Positions 1 to 9,172 of a DNA stretch of 64,000 nucleotides are shown one piece after another. Source of the stretch: CAWGXZ01 sp963826695. GTDB taxonomy: Bacteria; Pseudomonadota; Gammaproteobacteria; Burkholderiales; Burkholderiaceae_C. The notes beneath the pieces were generated by a model. That model saw nothing but the letters and a program-made list of their open reading frames with translations. It was not told where the DNA came from and ran no database searches. Position 1 is the first letter of the stretch. Each line of letters opens with the position of its first letter. The DNA lies in NCBI GenBank assembly GCA_963826695.1, contig CAWGXZ010000001.1, positions 248,001 to 312,000 of the forward strand. Direction: 5' to 3'. Position numbers and translations under genes: made by a program.

Positions 1-1
1 C

Positions 2-337
2 GCCGCACCGTTCCTGATCGTGCTCGGTGCCATCGGCGGCTTCATGGTGGTGCCGATGAACGCGCTTCTGCAGCACCGGGGCCACAACCTGATGGGCGCC
101 GGCCGCTCGATCGCGGTGCAGAACTTCAACGAGCAGGCATGCATCCTCGGCCTGGGTGCTTTCTATACCGGGATGACCAAGCTCGGCATGTCGGCCTTCG
201 GCGCGATCACCGTCTTCGGCATCGTCGTCGCGGGCACGATGGTGTTCATCCGCAACTGGCACGCCCGCAACGTGCGGCGCCACCCGGGAGAAGTGGGCCG
301 CCTGCTGGCGCTGGCCCGCAGCGATCGTCATCACTGA
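2..337 (+). CDS. lplT: Lysophospholipid transporter LplT, C-terminal part (5' truncated by window edge)
   Basis: This is the C-terminal ~111 residues of a major facilitator superfamily protein; the reading frame is open to the window edge. The segment PMNALLQHRGHNLMGAGRSI followed by AVQNFNEQA is the signature of LplT, the inner-membrane flippase that returns lyso-phospholipids to the cytoplasmic leaflet for re-acylation by Aas. Two hydrophobic helices and a basic cytoplasmic tail (RNWHARNVRRHPGE) close the protein. The start lies outside the window. The identification rests on motif recognition and is firm at family level. The EamA transporter gene follows about 100 bases downstream on the same strand. 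Confidence 0.85.
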   Translation, partial: AAPFLIVLGAIGGFMVVPMNALLQHRGHNLMGAGRSIAVQNFNEQACILGLGAFYTGMTKLGMSAFGAITVFGIVVAGTMVFIRNWHARNVRRHPGEVGRLLALARSDRHH

Positions 338-440
338 TCGCGCGGCCGGCTGCGCAGGCGTCGGGGCGCCTGGCGCGGGGGCAGCCGCCCCTGTCCTTCT
401 TCCCGCACTGGCGCTGATCTTCAACGCCCTGGTCTGGGGC

Positions 441-1313
441 GTGTCGTGGTGGCCGTTCCGGCAACTGCAGACAGCGGGCCTGCATCCGCTCTGGTCGACC
501 GTGGTGATCTATCTCGTGGCCGGCAGCGTCATCGCAGCGCTGCGGCCGCGGTCGCTTCGCGAGGTGGCGCGCACACCGAGCTTGTGGGTGCTGGTGCTGG
601 CGGCGGGCAGCACCAATGCCGCCTTCAACTGGGCGGTGTCGATCGGCGATGTCGTCCGGGTCGTGCTGCTGTTCTACCTGATGCCGATCTGGGCCGTGCT
701 GCTGGCACGCTTGCTGTTGAACGAACGCATCACGGCCACGGTCGTGCTGCGTCTGGTGCTGGCGCTCGTCGGCGCGGCGGTCGTGCTGTGGCCGCCGGCG
801 GCCGAAGGCGCGCCCCAACTGCCGTTGCCGGCCTCGCTGGCCGACTGGCTGGGTGTTGCCGGCGGCTTCTTCTTCGCGCTCAACAACGTCATGCTGCGGC
901 GCGAGTCGCACCGCTCGGAAGAAGGCCGCGCCATGGCCATGTTTGCCGGCGGCGTGCTCGTCGCCGGGGGGCTGGCTTCGCTGCTGGCGGCGCAGCATCG
1001 CATCGCCTGGCCGCCACCCGCCTCGCCGGGCGGCCTGCTTTTCCTGCTGGCGCTGGGTGGCGCCTTCCTGCTGAGCAACCTGGCACTGCAGTACGGCGCG
1101 GCGCGGCTTTCGGCCAACGCAGCCGCGGTGGTGATGCTCAGCGAGGTGCTGTTCGCCGCCGGCTCGGCCGTGCTCTTCGGCGATGCCATGCTGACGCTCC
1201 AGGTCATCGTCGGCGGGGCGCTGATCGTTGCCGCCGCCGCCCTGGCAGCGCTTTCGCCAGGCACCTCCGGCGCAGCGGCGCAGCCTGGGGCCGCTGCGAA
1301 GCCCAACGGATAA
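441..1313 (+). CDS. DMT-family (EamA) transporter
   Basis: A polytopic protein of 290 residues from the first available GTG, with about nine to ten hydrophobic helices arranged as two EamA repeats. It belongs to the drug/metabolite transporter superfamily; the substrate cannot be told. The start is odd. EamA-like helix-1 sequence (ALALIFNALVWGVSWW) continues in frame about 11 codons upstream of the GTG at 441. There is no ATG, GTG or TTG between the lplT stop and 441, so either a rare start such as CTG is used or the first helix is shortened. The tail is low-complexity (SPGTSGAAAQPGAAAKPNG). It is followed closely by the aminotransferase. Confidence 0.8.
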   Translation: MSWWPFRQLQTAGLHPLWSTVVIYLVAGSVIAALRPRSLREVARTPSLWVLVLAAGSTNAAFNWAVSIGDVVRVVLLFYLMPIWAVLLARLLLNERITATVVLRLVLALVGAAVVLWPPAAEGAPQLPLPASLADWLGVAGGFFFALNNVMLRRESHRSEEGRAMAMFAGGVLVAGGLASLLAAQHRIAWPPPASPGGLLFLLALGGAFLLSNLALQYGAARLSANAAAVVMLSEVLFAAGSAVLFGDAMLTLQVIVGGALIVAAAALAALSPGTSGAAAQPGAAAKPNG

Positions 1314-1341
1314 TCGTCCGCCGCCATTCGCCTTTGCCGCC

Positions 1342-2556
1342 ATGTTCCAGCACGTCGAGCCCTATGCGGGCGATCCGATCCTGACGCTCAACGAAAACTT
1401 CGGCAAGGACCCGCGGCCGCACAAGATCAACCTGTCGATCGGCGTCTATTTCGACGATGCCGGCCGGCTGCCGGTGCTGCAGGCGGTGCGCGCCGCCGAA
1501 AGCGCCATGCTGCAGTCGATCGGCGCTCGTCCGTACCTGCCGATGGAGGGGGCGGCGAATTACCGCGCCGCGGTGCAGGCGCTGCTGTTCGGCGCGGACC
1601 ATGAGGCGGTGCGCAGCGGCCGCGTCGTGACCATCCAGACGGTCGGCGGCTCGGGCGGTCTGAAGGTCGGCGGCGACTTCCTCAAGCGCTGGTTTGCGCA
1701 GTCGCAGGTCTGGGTCAGCGACCCGACCTGGGACAACCACCGGGCGATGTTCGAAGGCGCCGGCTTTGCGGTCTCGACCTACCCGTACTACGACGCTGCC
1801 AGCGGCGGGCTGCGCTTCGACGAGATGCTCGCCACGCTCGAAACCCTGCCGCCGCAGAGCATCGTGCTGCTGCACGCCTGCTGCCACAACCCGACCGGCG
1901 TCGACCTTGCGCCGGCGCAGTGGCAGCAGCTGATTCCGGTCATCCACCGCCGGCGGCTGATTCCGTATGTCGACATCGCCTACCAGGGCTTCGGCGACGG
2001 CCTGGTCGAAGATGCATTCGCCGTCCGCGCGCTCGCCGACTACCGCGGCGACGACGGCTCGTCGATCGCCTTCTTCTGCGCCAATTCGTTCTCGAAGAGC
2101 TTTTCGCTCTACGGCGAGCGCTGCGGCGGGCTGAGCGTGATCTGCCCGGACGCGGCCGAGGCGGAGCTCGTGCTCGGTCAGCTCAAGGCGACGGTGCGCA
2201 AGAACTACAGCAGCCCGCCCATGCACGGCAGCCAGATCGTCGCCCGTGTGCTCGGCGACCCTGCGCTGCGGGCCGACTGGGCCGGCGAGCTCGACGCCAT
2301 GCGCCGGCGCATCCGCGCCATGCGCATCGAACTGCATGCCGTGCTCAGCGCGCAGCTGCCGGGCCGCGATTTCGACTTCTTCCTCAGCCAGCGCGGCATG
2401 TTCAGCTACACCGGGCTGAGCGCCGGGCAGGTCGATCGCTTGCGCGAGGAGCACGCGGTCTATCTGGTGCGCTCGGGGCGGATGTGCGTTGCCGGCCTCA
2501 ACTCGGCCAACGTCGGCCCGACCGCACGGGCGCTGGCCGCGGTGCTGGCCGGTTGA
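1342..2556 (+). CDS. Aromatic-amino-acid/aspartate aminotransferase (class I PLP)
   Basis: A 404-residue class I aminotransferase of the AspC/TyrB group, starting at ATG 1342 (MFQHVEPYAGDPILTLNE, the usual N-terminus of the family). The PLP-lysine motif is SFSKSFSLYGERCGG and the substrate-side motif is HACCHNPTGVDL. It transfers amino groups between glutamate/2-oxoglutarate and aspartate or aromatic 2-oxoacids in the cytoplasm. Length and motifs are normal. Its stop codon overlaps a possible TTG start of the SNF2 helicase gene (TTGA), suggesting the two are cotranscribed although no functional link is known. Substrate preference (tyrB versus aspC) cannot be decided by eye. Confidence 0.9.
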   Translation: MFQHVEPYAGDPILTLNENFGKDPRPHKINLSIGVYFDDAGRLPVLQAVRAAESAMLQSIGARPYLPMEGAANYRAAVQALLFGADHEAVRSGRVVTIQTVGGSGGLKVGGDFLKRWFAQSQVWVSDPTWDNHRAMFEGAGFAVSTYPYYDAASGGLRFDEMLATLETLPPQSIVLLHACCHNPTGVDLAPAQWQQLIPVIHRRRLIPYVDIAYQGFGDGLVEDAFAVRALADYRGDDGSSIAFFCANSFSKSFSLYGERCGGLSVICPDAAEAELVLGQLKATVRKNYSSPPMHGSQIVARVLGDPALRADWAGELDAMRRRIRAMRIELHAVLSAQLPGRDFDFFLSQRGMFSYTGLSAGQVDRLREEHAVYLVRSGRMCVAGLNSANVGPTARALAAVLAG

Positions 2557-5500
2557 GGCAGGCCCAACTCGACATCGACACCGGCGAGCCGGCTGCAGCG
2601 CCGGGCACCGGCGACGTGCGCGAGGACGCGGCGCTCACGCGCGGGCAGCGTGACGTGCTGGCTGCCTTTGCGCTCGCCTGGTCGGCACGGCCACGCGGCT
2701 GGGTCGTCGACTTCCTGCGCGAGTTGCAGTCGAAAGCGTCCGACGCGCCGCGTTATGGAGCCGACGCCGTGCATGACGCGATCCGCACGCTGGCCGCTGC
2801 AGGGATGCTGCTCGAGGACCGCTATCAGCGCGGCACCTGGCGGGTCGATCCGGCGCGGCGCAGCCGCTTCTACCTGCAGGCGATCGATGCGCGCGACCCG
2901 GCCGTGCTGCGCCAGGCGCTCGGCCGGGCCCTCGGCTTCGACGACGCGGCGCCAGCAGTACGCCAGTTCCCCGACCTCGCCAGCGCCGCGGCGATCGTCC
3001 GTCTGGAACTGTTCTCCGGCCGCCATTGGGCCGAAGTCGAACGGCTGCAGAGCGCCTGCAGCTACCGAGTCGAATGGCCCAAGGTGGTCGACGCGGCACT
3101 GGTCGAAGGCCTCGACGAGCCGCTTTTCCGCCGTGTCGAGCCCGAGTTGCAACGCCAGTTGCTGATGCTCGACTTTTCGCGGCTGCACGACGACTGGAAG
3201 CCGAGCCCGCTGCCGCTGGCTTTGCTGGCCGGCGACTGGCTGGCCGATCGCAACGACGAGGCGTCGTTCGGATTGCGGGTGCAGTTGGCGCTGCAGCGGC
3301 TCTGGTCGGGGGATTTCGACGGCGCCGCAGCCCTGGTGCGGCCGCTGCACGGCGGCGGCGGCGCCCTCGCGAGCGCCGAGCCATGGCCGATCGTGGCAAG
3401 CGCGGTCGACGCCGCCGGCGAGGCCCTGCGCGGCCGCTTCGAACGGGCCGAAGCCGCTTACGACGCTGCATTTGCGGCGTTTCGCAAGAAGTCCGCCAAG
3501 CGCCGCAGCCCGCTGCCGGAAATGCTTGCGCTGCCCTACGTGCTTTCGCTGCTGGCGCAGCAGGGCGCGACGCAGCTCGACAAGGCGCTGAAGTTCTGCC
3601 TGGCGGAAAGCGGCCGCAAGCAGCCGGACGCCGGCACCACCTGGGGTGTGATCGCGCTGGCGGTCGAGATGCGCCGTGGCGACCGCCGCAGCGATCCCGA
3701 GCTGTTCCGGCCGCTGAGCAGCGCGCAGTACGTTGCCCGGCTCGACTTCTGGCGCTGGTTGATGCGCGCCTGGCTGCACACCGGCGGCGAGCCGCAGCGC
3801 CTGGGCGAGCGCGAAATGCAGGCGGCCGAATCGCTGCGCACCAGCTTGAGCCGCCTCGGCATGCCCGTCCTGGTCGCCCAGCTCGATGCGGCGCTGGCGG
3901 TGCTGCAGGCGCGACCGGCACCGGCGGACTTCTTCGTGCCGTCGGCGCAGGAAGGCTGGCGGCAGGCGCTGGCGGCGCTGGCGTCGCTCGGCGGCGACGC
4001 CACGGGCGATGCCGACGGCGCCTCGCGGCTGCTCTGGGTGGTCTCGCTCGGCCCCGGCGGCAGCGTCGAGGCGATCGTCCCGCACGAGCAAAAGCGCGGG
4101 CTGCGTGGCTGGAACAAGCCGCGCGAACTGCCGCTGTCGCGCCTGGCGACGGTGGAGAAGCTGCCGCCGGCCGACGCGCAGGTGGCGCGCGCCGTGCGCA
4201 GCGACGCCTACGCCCGGCGGTCGCACCGGCTCGACCTGGCGGTGGCGATCGGCGCGCTGATCGGTCACCCGGCGGTCGAGTTTGCCGACGTGCCGGGAAC
4301 GCCGGTGGCCTTGAGCGAGGGCCAGCCCGAGCTCGACGTGGTCGACGCCGGCGATGCGCTGCAGGTGCGGTTGGTGCCGGCGCTCGCCGCGTCGGCGGCC
4401 GCGCCAGTCGCCAAGTGGCCGCAATCACCGGCCGAGCAGCGCGAGGCCGATGCGTTGCGGCTGATCACCGTGGTTCGCGACGGCGCGCAGCGCGCCCGGG
4501 TGATCCGGCTGACGCCGGCGCAGAAGCGCGCCGCACAGCTGATCGGCGAGCATCTGTCGGTGCCGAAGGCCGCCGTCGGCCAGTTGCAGCAGGTGCTGCA
4601 AGGCCTGGGCGCGCACTTCCAGGTTCACGCCGACGGCCTGCAGGCGGCGCGCGACATTGCGGCCGACGCGCGGCTGCGTGCGGAACTCGCGCCGCAGGGC
4701 GACGGCGTTTCGTTGCGGCTGGTGGCCGCCCCCTTCGGCCTGGCCGGGCCGCGCGTTGCGCCAGGCCGCGGGCGCACGCGGATGATCGCGTCGGTCGGCG
4801 GCGAAACGCTGGCGGTGCAGCGCGACCTGGCGCTCGAACGCAGCCATGTGGATGCGGTCATGGACGCCTGCCCGATGCTCGCGCCGCCCAGCGACGCCGG
4901 CGGCGAGGCGGAATGGCTGGTTCCGGGTGCCGACGACGCGCTGGCACTGGTCGAGCAGCTGCCGCAGCTCGACGCGATTGCGGCCATCGACTGGCCCAAG
5001 GGCCAGCCGATCCGGGTGGAAACCGCGGCCATCGGCCAGCTGCAGGTGCGGCTGCGCAGCCGCAACGACTGGCTCGGGCTGCAGGGCGGCATCGCGCTCG
5101 ACGAGCAGCTGGTGTTCGGGCTCGAACAACTTCTCGATTGGCAGGGCCGCGGCGCAGGACGCTTCGTGCCGCTCGGCGAGGGCCGCTATCTGGCGTTGAC
5201 TGCCGAGCTGCGCAACCGCCTGGCCGAGCTGGCGAGCGTGGCCGAGGCGCAGAAGGACGGGCTGCGGGTGGCGCCGGTGGCCGCATCCTGGCTCGCAGCG
5301 ACGCTTGTCGGCGCCGAACTCGACGCCGACGCGGCGTTCGGCGAACGCGTCGCGCGCCTGGAGGCGGCGCAGTCGCGCGATCCGGGGCTGCCGGCGACGC
5401 TGCAGGCCGAGCTGCGCCCCTACCAGCTCGAAGGCTATCGCTGGGCGATGCGGCTCGCCGAGGCTGGCTTCGGCGCCTGCCTGGCCGACGACATGGGTCT

Positions 5501-6794
5501 GGGCAAAACGCTGCAGGCGCTGGCGGTGCTGCTGGCACGCGCCGCAGGCGGGCCGGCGCTGATCGTCGCGCCGACGTCGCTCGGCGGCAACTGGAGCGCC
5601 GAGGCGCGCCGCTTCGCGCCGGCGCTGAACCTGCAGCTGTACCGCGAGGGCGACCGCGCGGCGGCGATCGAGCGCGCTGCGGCGGGCGATGCGGTCGTCG
5701 TGTCGTACCAGCTGCTGCAGCTGAACGCCGACGCCTTTGCCGCACGCCGCTGGCACACGCTGGTGCTCGACGAGGCGCAGGCGATCAAGAACGCCGCGGC
5801 CAAGCGCTCGCTGGCGGTGCACCGGCTGGATGCCGACTTCCGCATGGCGCTTTCGGGCACGCCGATCGAGAACCGGCTCTCCGAGCTGTGGTCGATCATG
5901 CGCGTCTGCAACCCGGGCCTGCTCGGCCCGCTGGCGCGCTTCAACCAGCGCTTCGCCGCGCCGATCGAGCGCGACCGCGACCGACCGGCACAGCGCACCC
6001 TGCGGCGGCTGATCGCGCCCTTCGTCATGCGCCGCACCAAGGCGCAGGTGCTCGACGACCTGCCGCCACGCAGCGAGCAGACGATCCTGGTCGAGCCCGG
6101 CGAGGCCGAGGCAGCGCACTACGAGGCGCTGCGCCGCCAGGCGCTGGCCAGCGCCGAAGCCAGCCTGGCCGGTGGTGCCGCGGGCGGGGCGCAGTTCGGC
6201 ATCCTGGCGCAGCTGATGCGGTTGCGCCGCGCTGCCTGCGATCCCCGGCTGGTGAGCCCGCAGCTCGGGCTGGTCGGCGCCAAGGTGCAGGCCTTCGGCG
6301 AACTGGCCGCGGAGCTGGTCGCGGGCGGCCACAAGACGCTGGTCTTCAGCCAGTTCGTCGACTTCCTCAGCCTGCTTCGCGAGCCGCTCGACGCCGCCGG
6401 CATCGCCTACCAGTACCTCGACGGCGCCACCCCCGCTGCCGAACGGTCGAAGCGCGTCGCGGCATTCCAGGCCGGCGAGGGCGAGCTGTTCCTGATCAGC
6501 CTGAAGGCGGGCGGCTTCGGCCTCAACCTGACCGTCGCCGACTACGTCGTCATCGCCGACCCGTGGTGGAACCCGGCGGCCGAGGACCAGGCGAGCGGCC
6601 GCGCGCACCGCATCGGCCAGCTGCGCCCGGTGACGGTCTACCGGCTCGTCAACCAGGGCACGCTCGAGGAACGCATCGTCGGCCTGCACCAGCACAAGCG
6701 CGACCTTGCCGACAGCGTGCTGGAGGGCGGCGAGACGGGCCTGCTCCTGAAGGCGGAGGAGCTGGTGGAGCTGATCCGGGGTGCCGCCGCTTGA
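2553..6794 (+). CDS. Large SNF2/DEAD-like helicase (bacterial SWI2/SNF2 type)
   Basis: A protein of about 1400 residues. The C-terminal ~440 residues form a SNF2 ATPase: ADDMGLGKTLQAL (Walker A, near residue 980), LVLDEAQAIKN (DEAQ box, near 1070), SGTPIENRLSELWSIM, then the helicase C domain with KAGGFGLNLTVADYV and the arginine motif ASGRAHRIGQ (near 1350). The first ~950 residues are alpha-rich and carry no domain I recognise. Such long proteins are widespread in Proteobacteria as HepA-like/HelZ-type remodellers of protein-DNA or RNA polymerase complexes. The start is uncertain: TTG 2553 overlaps the previous stop, and GTG 2616 is the alternative. In-frame codons upstream of 2553 lie inside the aminotransferase and are not credible. 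Confidence 0.88.
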   Translation: MRQAQLDIDTGEPAAAPGTGDVREDAALTRGQRDVLAAFALAWSARPRGWVVDFLRELQSKASDAPRYGADAVHDAIRTLAAAGMLLEDRYQRGTWRVDPARRSRFYLQAIDARDPAVLRQALGRALGFDDAAPAVRQFPDLASAAAIVRLELFSGRHWAEVERLQSACSYRVEWPKVVDAALVEGLDEPLFRRVEPELQRQLLMLDFSRLHDDWKPSPLPLALLAGDWLADRNDEASFGLRVQLALQRLWSGDFDGAAALVRPLHGGGGALASAEPWPIVASAVDAAGEALRGRFERAEAAYDAAFAAFRKKSAKRRSPLPEMLALPYVLSLLAQQGATQLDKALKFCLAESGRKQPDAGTTWGVIALAVEMRRGDRRSDPELFRPLSSAQYVARLDFWRWLMRAWLHTGGEPQRLGEREMQAAESLRTSLSRLGMPVLVAQLDAALAVLQARPAPADFFVPSAQEGWRQALAALASLGGDATGDADGASRLLWVVSLGPGGSVEAIVPHEQKRGLRGWNKPRELPLSRLATVEKLPPADAQVARAVRSDAYARRSHRLDLAVAIGALIGHPAVEFADVPGTPVALSEGQPELDVVDAGDALQVRLVPALAASAAAPVAKWPQSPAEQREADALRLITVVRDGAQRARVIRLTPAQKRAAQLIGEHLSVPKAAVGQLQQVLQGLGAHFQVHADGLQAARDIAADARLRAELAPQGDGVSLRLVAAPFGLAGPRVAPGRGRTRMIASVGGETLAVQRDLALERSHVDAVMDACPMLAPPSDAGGEAEWLVPGADDALALVEQLPQLDAIAAIDWPKGQPIRVETAAIGQLQVRLRSRNDWLGLQGGIALDEQLVFGLEQLLDWQGRGAGRFVPLGEGRYLALTAELRNRLAELASVAEAQKDGLRVAPVAASWLAATLVGAELDADAAFGERVARLEAAQSRDPGLPATLQAELRPYQLEGYRWAMRLAEAGFGACLADDMGLGKTLQALAVLLARAAGGPALIVAPTSLGGNWSAEARRFAPALNLQLYREGDRAAAIERAAAGDAVVVSYQLLQLNADAFAARRWHTLVLDEAQAIKNAAAKRSLAVHRLDADFRMALSGTPIENRLSELWSIMRVCNPGLLGPLARFNQRFAAPIERDRDRPAQRTLRRLIAPFVMRRTKAQVLDDLPPRSEQTILVEPGEAEAAHYEALRRQALASAEASLAGGAAGGAQFGILAQLMRLRRAACDPRLVSPQLGLVGAKVQAFGELAAELVAGGHKTLVFSQFVDFLSLLREPLDAAGIAYQYLDGATPAAERSKRVAAFQAGEGELFLISLKAGGFGLNLTVADYVVIADPWWNPAAEDQASGRAHRIGQLRPVTVYRLVNQGTLEERIVGLHQHKRDLADSVLEGGETGLLLKAEELVELIRGAAA

Positions 6795-6843
6795 GCGCCG
6801 TCGAAAGCCGGTTTCGACCAACTGACCGCCGGCCCGGGCGCTG

Positions 6844-7305
6844 ATGCGCATCGGTGTGATCGCCGACACCCACGGCCTGATGCGCCCGCAGGCGCTGGCG
6901 GCGCTCGCGTGCAGCGACCACATCCTGCACGCCGGCGACATCGGCAAGCCCGCCGTGCTCGACGCGCTGCGGGCGATCGCGCCGCTCACGGCCATCCGCG
7001 GCAACAACGACACGGCGCCATGGGCGCAGTCGCTGCAGGAGACCGAGACGCTGGACCTCGCGGGCGTGCGGATCCATGTCGTCCACGACCTCGCGCAGCT
7101 CGACATCGACCCGCGCGCCGACGGGGTCGCCGTCGTCGTCCATGGCCATTCGCACCGGCCGACAACGGTCGAGCGGGATGGCGTGCTGTACCTGAATCCG
7201 GGCAGCGCCGGACCACGCCGTTTCACGCTGCCGCTGTCGGTCGCCTGGCTGGTGGTCGAGGGCGGGCGATGCCGAGCGGAAATCGTGCCGATTGCAACCG
7301 CCTGA
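6844..7305 (+). CDS. YfcE/MJ0936-type metallophosphoesterase
   Basis: A compact 153-residue calcineurin-like phosphoesterase starting at ATG 6844. The metal-binding motifs are all present in order: GVIADTHG (D-x-H), HAGDIG (G-D), GNND, VVHDLA (H) and VHGHSH (G-H-x-H). Family members hydrolyse phosphodiesters with two Mn or Ni ions in the cytoplasm; the physiological substrate is generally unknown. The size matches the single-domain YfcE-like group. It lies 49 bases behind the SNF2 gene on the same strand and is followed by the palindromic repeat element. Confidence 0.88.
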   Translation: MRIGVIADTHGLMRPQALAALACSDHILHAGDIGKPAVLDALRAIAPLTAIRGNNDTAPWAQSLQETETLDLAGVRIHVVHDLAQLDIDPRADGVAVVVHGHSHRPTTVERDGVLYLNPGSAGPRRFTLPLSVAWLVVEGGRCRAEIVPIATA

Positions 7306-7359
7306 ACGGCCGCCCCATGCCGGGGACGCAGCGCATTTCGACGATCATCGTGGCCCCTG

Positions 7360-7627
7360 GGAGCCTGTCGGGCTTTGGGTCGGGCTCGCGCTGGGGCGAT
7401 TCGCAGTGCCAGACGAGGCGCCGGCGAAGCCGTGTGGCGGGCCCACACTGCGAGCCGGCAACGACGGATGGCGCTGCGAATCGCCCCGGCCCTTCGGGTT
7501 GGGCCGGAAAAGGGGCTGATCCGTCGTTGCAAATGCTCGCCGGGTGTCCAACCCGGCTGCGCTTTGCGCCTAAGCTGAGCCCCTTTTCCGGCCCAACGCG
7601 GGCCCGACCCAAAGCCCGACAGGCTCC
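7360..7627. repeat. Nested palindromic repeat element (MITE/REP-like, 268 bp)
   Basis: The whole gap between the phosphoesterase and the phospholipase gene is taken up by stacked inverted repeats. The outer arms 7360-7390 and 7597-7627 are complementary over 31 bases with one mismatch. Inside, 7391-7411 pairs with 7469-7489 (19 of 21), 7499-7517 pairs perfectly with 7578-7596, 7458-7469 pairs with 7519-7530, and GCCGGGT/ACCCGGC form a 5-base-loop hairpin near 7539-7557. No transposase gene and no convincing target duplication are visible. This is a non-autonomous, highly structured intergenic element; its copy number elsewhere is unknown. It also separates two same-strand genes and could act on transcription or mRNA ends. 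Confidence 0.8.
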
Positions 7628-7663
7628 TAGACCGTACTGCGACCCTTCCTCCCGGAGTTGTTG

Positions 7664-9142
7664 ATGAAGAAGAACGAACCCAAGCGCTCACCGCTCGACC
7701 GCCGCGGCTTTCTCGAGGGCCTTGCCGCCGGTGCCGGCGGTGTGGCGCTCGCAGGCTGCGGCGGTGGCGGCGGAGACGATCCGCTGCCGCCGCCGTTCGA
7801 GCCGCCGCTGCCGCCTTCGACCCGCTCCGAACGCAGTGCCCTGCCGCGCGTGCCGCTGCCCGCACCGGCAAGCTCCGGGATCGACCACATCGTTCTGGTG
7901 ACGATGGAAAACCGCTCCTTCGACCACTTCCTGGGCTGGGTACCGCGGTCCGAAGGGGTGCAGTCGGGCTTGCGCTACTCGGACGCCTTCGGCAGCGTCC
8001 ACCCGACCTTCGCGCTGGCACCCGATCCGGAATACGGCTTCGAAAGCTGCGGCTGGGCCGACCCGAACCACAGCTACGAAGCGGGTCGCACCAATCTGGG
8101 CGCCGACAAGATGAACGGCTGGCTGCTCACCGCCGACACCAACAAGACCCGCGGCGACCGGCTGCCGATCGGCTACTACCGCGCCGACGACCTGCCGTTC
8201 TACAAAGCCGCGGCGGCCGAATACACGGTCTGCGACTACTACTTCAGCGGCATCCTGTCGGAGACCTATCCGAACCGGATCTACCTGCACAGCGGCCAAA
8301 CCGACCGGCTCGGCAATTCGCTGGTCACATCGACGCTGCCGACGATCTGGGACCGGCTCGCTGCCAAGTCGATCAGCCGCAAGTACTACTACAGCGACGT
8401 CGCCTTCACTGCGCTGTACGGCACGAAGTACACCGACATCTCGACCAAGATGGACACCTTCTTCGCCGACGCCGCCGCCGGGACGCTGCCCGGATTCGCC
8501 ATGGTCGACCCGACCTTCGGCGGCGAGAGCTCGGGCAGCTCGAACGACGACCATCCGCATGCCGACGTGCGCAACGGGCAGGCCTTCGTCAGCCAGGTCT
8601 ACGACGCGTTGCGCAAGAGCCCGAACTGGCCGACGACGCTGATGATCGTCGTCTACGACGAATGGGGCGGCTTCTTCGACCATGTGGTGCCGCCGGTGCG
8701 GCCGGTCTCGGGCGAGGAGGCCACACTCGGCAACGACGGCCGGCTCGGCTTTCGTGTGCCGTGCCTCCTGATGGGACCGCGCGTTCCTGGGCCCCGCGTT
8801 CCGCAGGCCCAGGTGTCGCGCTATCCGTTCGACCCGAGCTCGATCCACGAGCTGCTGCGCTGGCGCTTCGATCTCGAGCCGCTCGGCGTGCGAGGCCGCG
8901 ACACGGCGACCGTCAACCTGGCCCATGCGCTCGACTTCTTCTCGGCACCCGGCGAACGCGCCGCGCTGCCGGTGATCGCTGCGCGGGCGGCCCAATGCCC
9001 GAGCACGGTGCTGCCGGCGCAGAACACACCGGCCGATCGCAAGGCCGCTCAGGCGAGTGCGGCGGTTTCAGAGGCCGGACTGCCCGGCGGCCGTTTCAAC
9101 GACCTGTGGCTGAAATCGCAGGCCAACGGCTTTCCGCCCTGA
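7664..9142 (+). CDS. Tat-exported phosphoesterase (phospholipase C / AcpA-type acid phosphatase)
   Basis: A 492-residue member of the bacterial phosphoesterase family that includes phospholipase C and AcpA acid phosphatase. ATG 7664 is chosen because GGAG lies six bases upstream and because it gives a clean signal: DRRGFLEGLAAGAGGVALAGC, a twin-arginine motif joined to a lipobox cysteine, so the enzyme is probably a Tat-exported lipoprotein. A Gly- and Pro-rich linker follows. Catalytic motifs include VTMENRSFDHFLGW (metal-ligand Glu-Asn), DPTFGG, DDHPHADV and VYDEWGGFFDHV. It should cleave phosphate esters or phospholipid head groups outside the cytoplasm. Exact substrate is inference. Confidence 0.87.
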   Translation: MKKNEPKRSPLDRRGFLEGLAAGAGGVALAGCGGGGGDDPLPPPFEPPLPPSTRSERSALPRVPLPAPASSGIDHIVLVTMENRSFDHFLGWVPRSEGVQSGLRYSDAFGSVHPTFALAPDPEYGFESCGWADPNHSYEAGRTNLGADKMNGWLLTADTNKTRGDRLPIGYYRADDLPFYKAAAAEYTVCDYYFSGILSETYPNRIYLHSGQTDRLGNSLVTSTLPTIWDRLAAKSISRKYYYSDVAFTALYGTKYTDISTKMDTFFADAAAGTLPGFAMVDPTFGGESSGSSNDDHPHADVRNGQAFVSQVYDALRKSPNWPTTLMIVVYDEWGGFFDHVVPPVRPVSGEEATLGNDGRLGFRVPCLLMGPRVPGPRVPQAQVSRYPFDPSSIHELLRWRFDLEPLGVRGRDTATVNLAHALDFFSAPGERAALPVIAARAAQCPSTVLPAQNTPADRKAAQASAAVSEAGLPGGRFNDLWLKSQANGFPP

Positions 9143-9172
9143 TCGCCGGCGGCGCTGAAAAACGCTCGCGCC

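Noticed and set aside
246..1343. A 365-codon minus-strand frame opposite the EamA gene
   Set aside because: It is antisense to a well-supported membrane protein gene and has a random Arg/Gln/His-rich composition.
7360..7627. Short reading frames inside the palindromic element
   Set aside because: They exist on both strands because of the inverted repeats and have no protein similarity or start signals.
4425..8021. A 1198-codon open frame on the minus strand
   Set aside because: It is antisense to the SNF2, phosphoesterase and phospholipase genes, has Arg/Pro/Ala-rich composition typical of GC-rich shadow frames and no domain.
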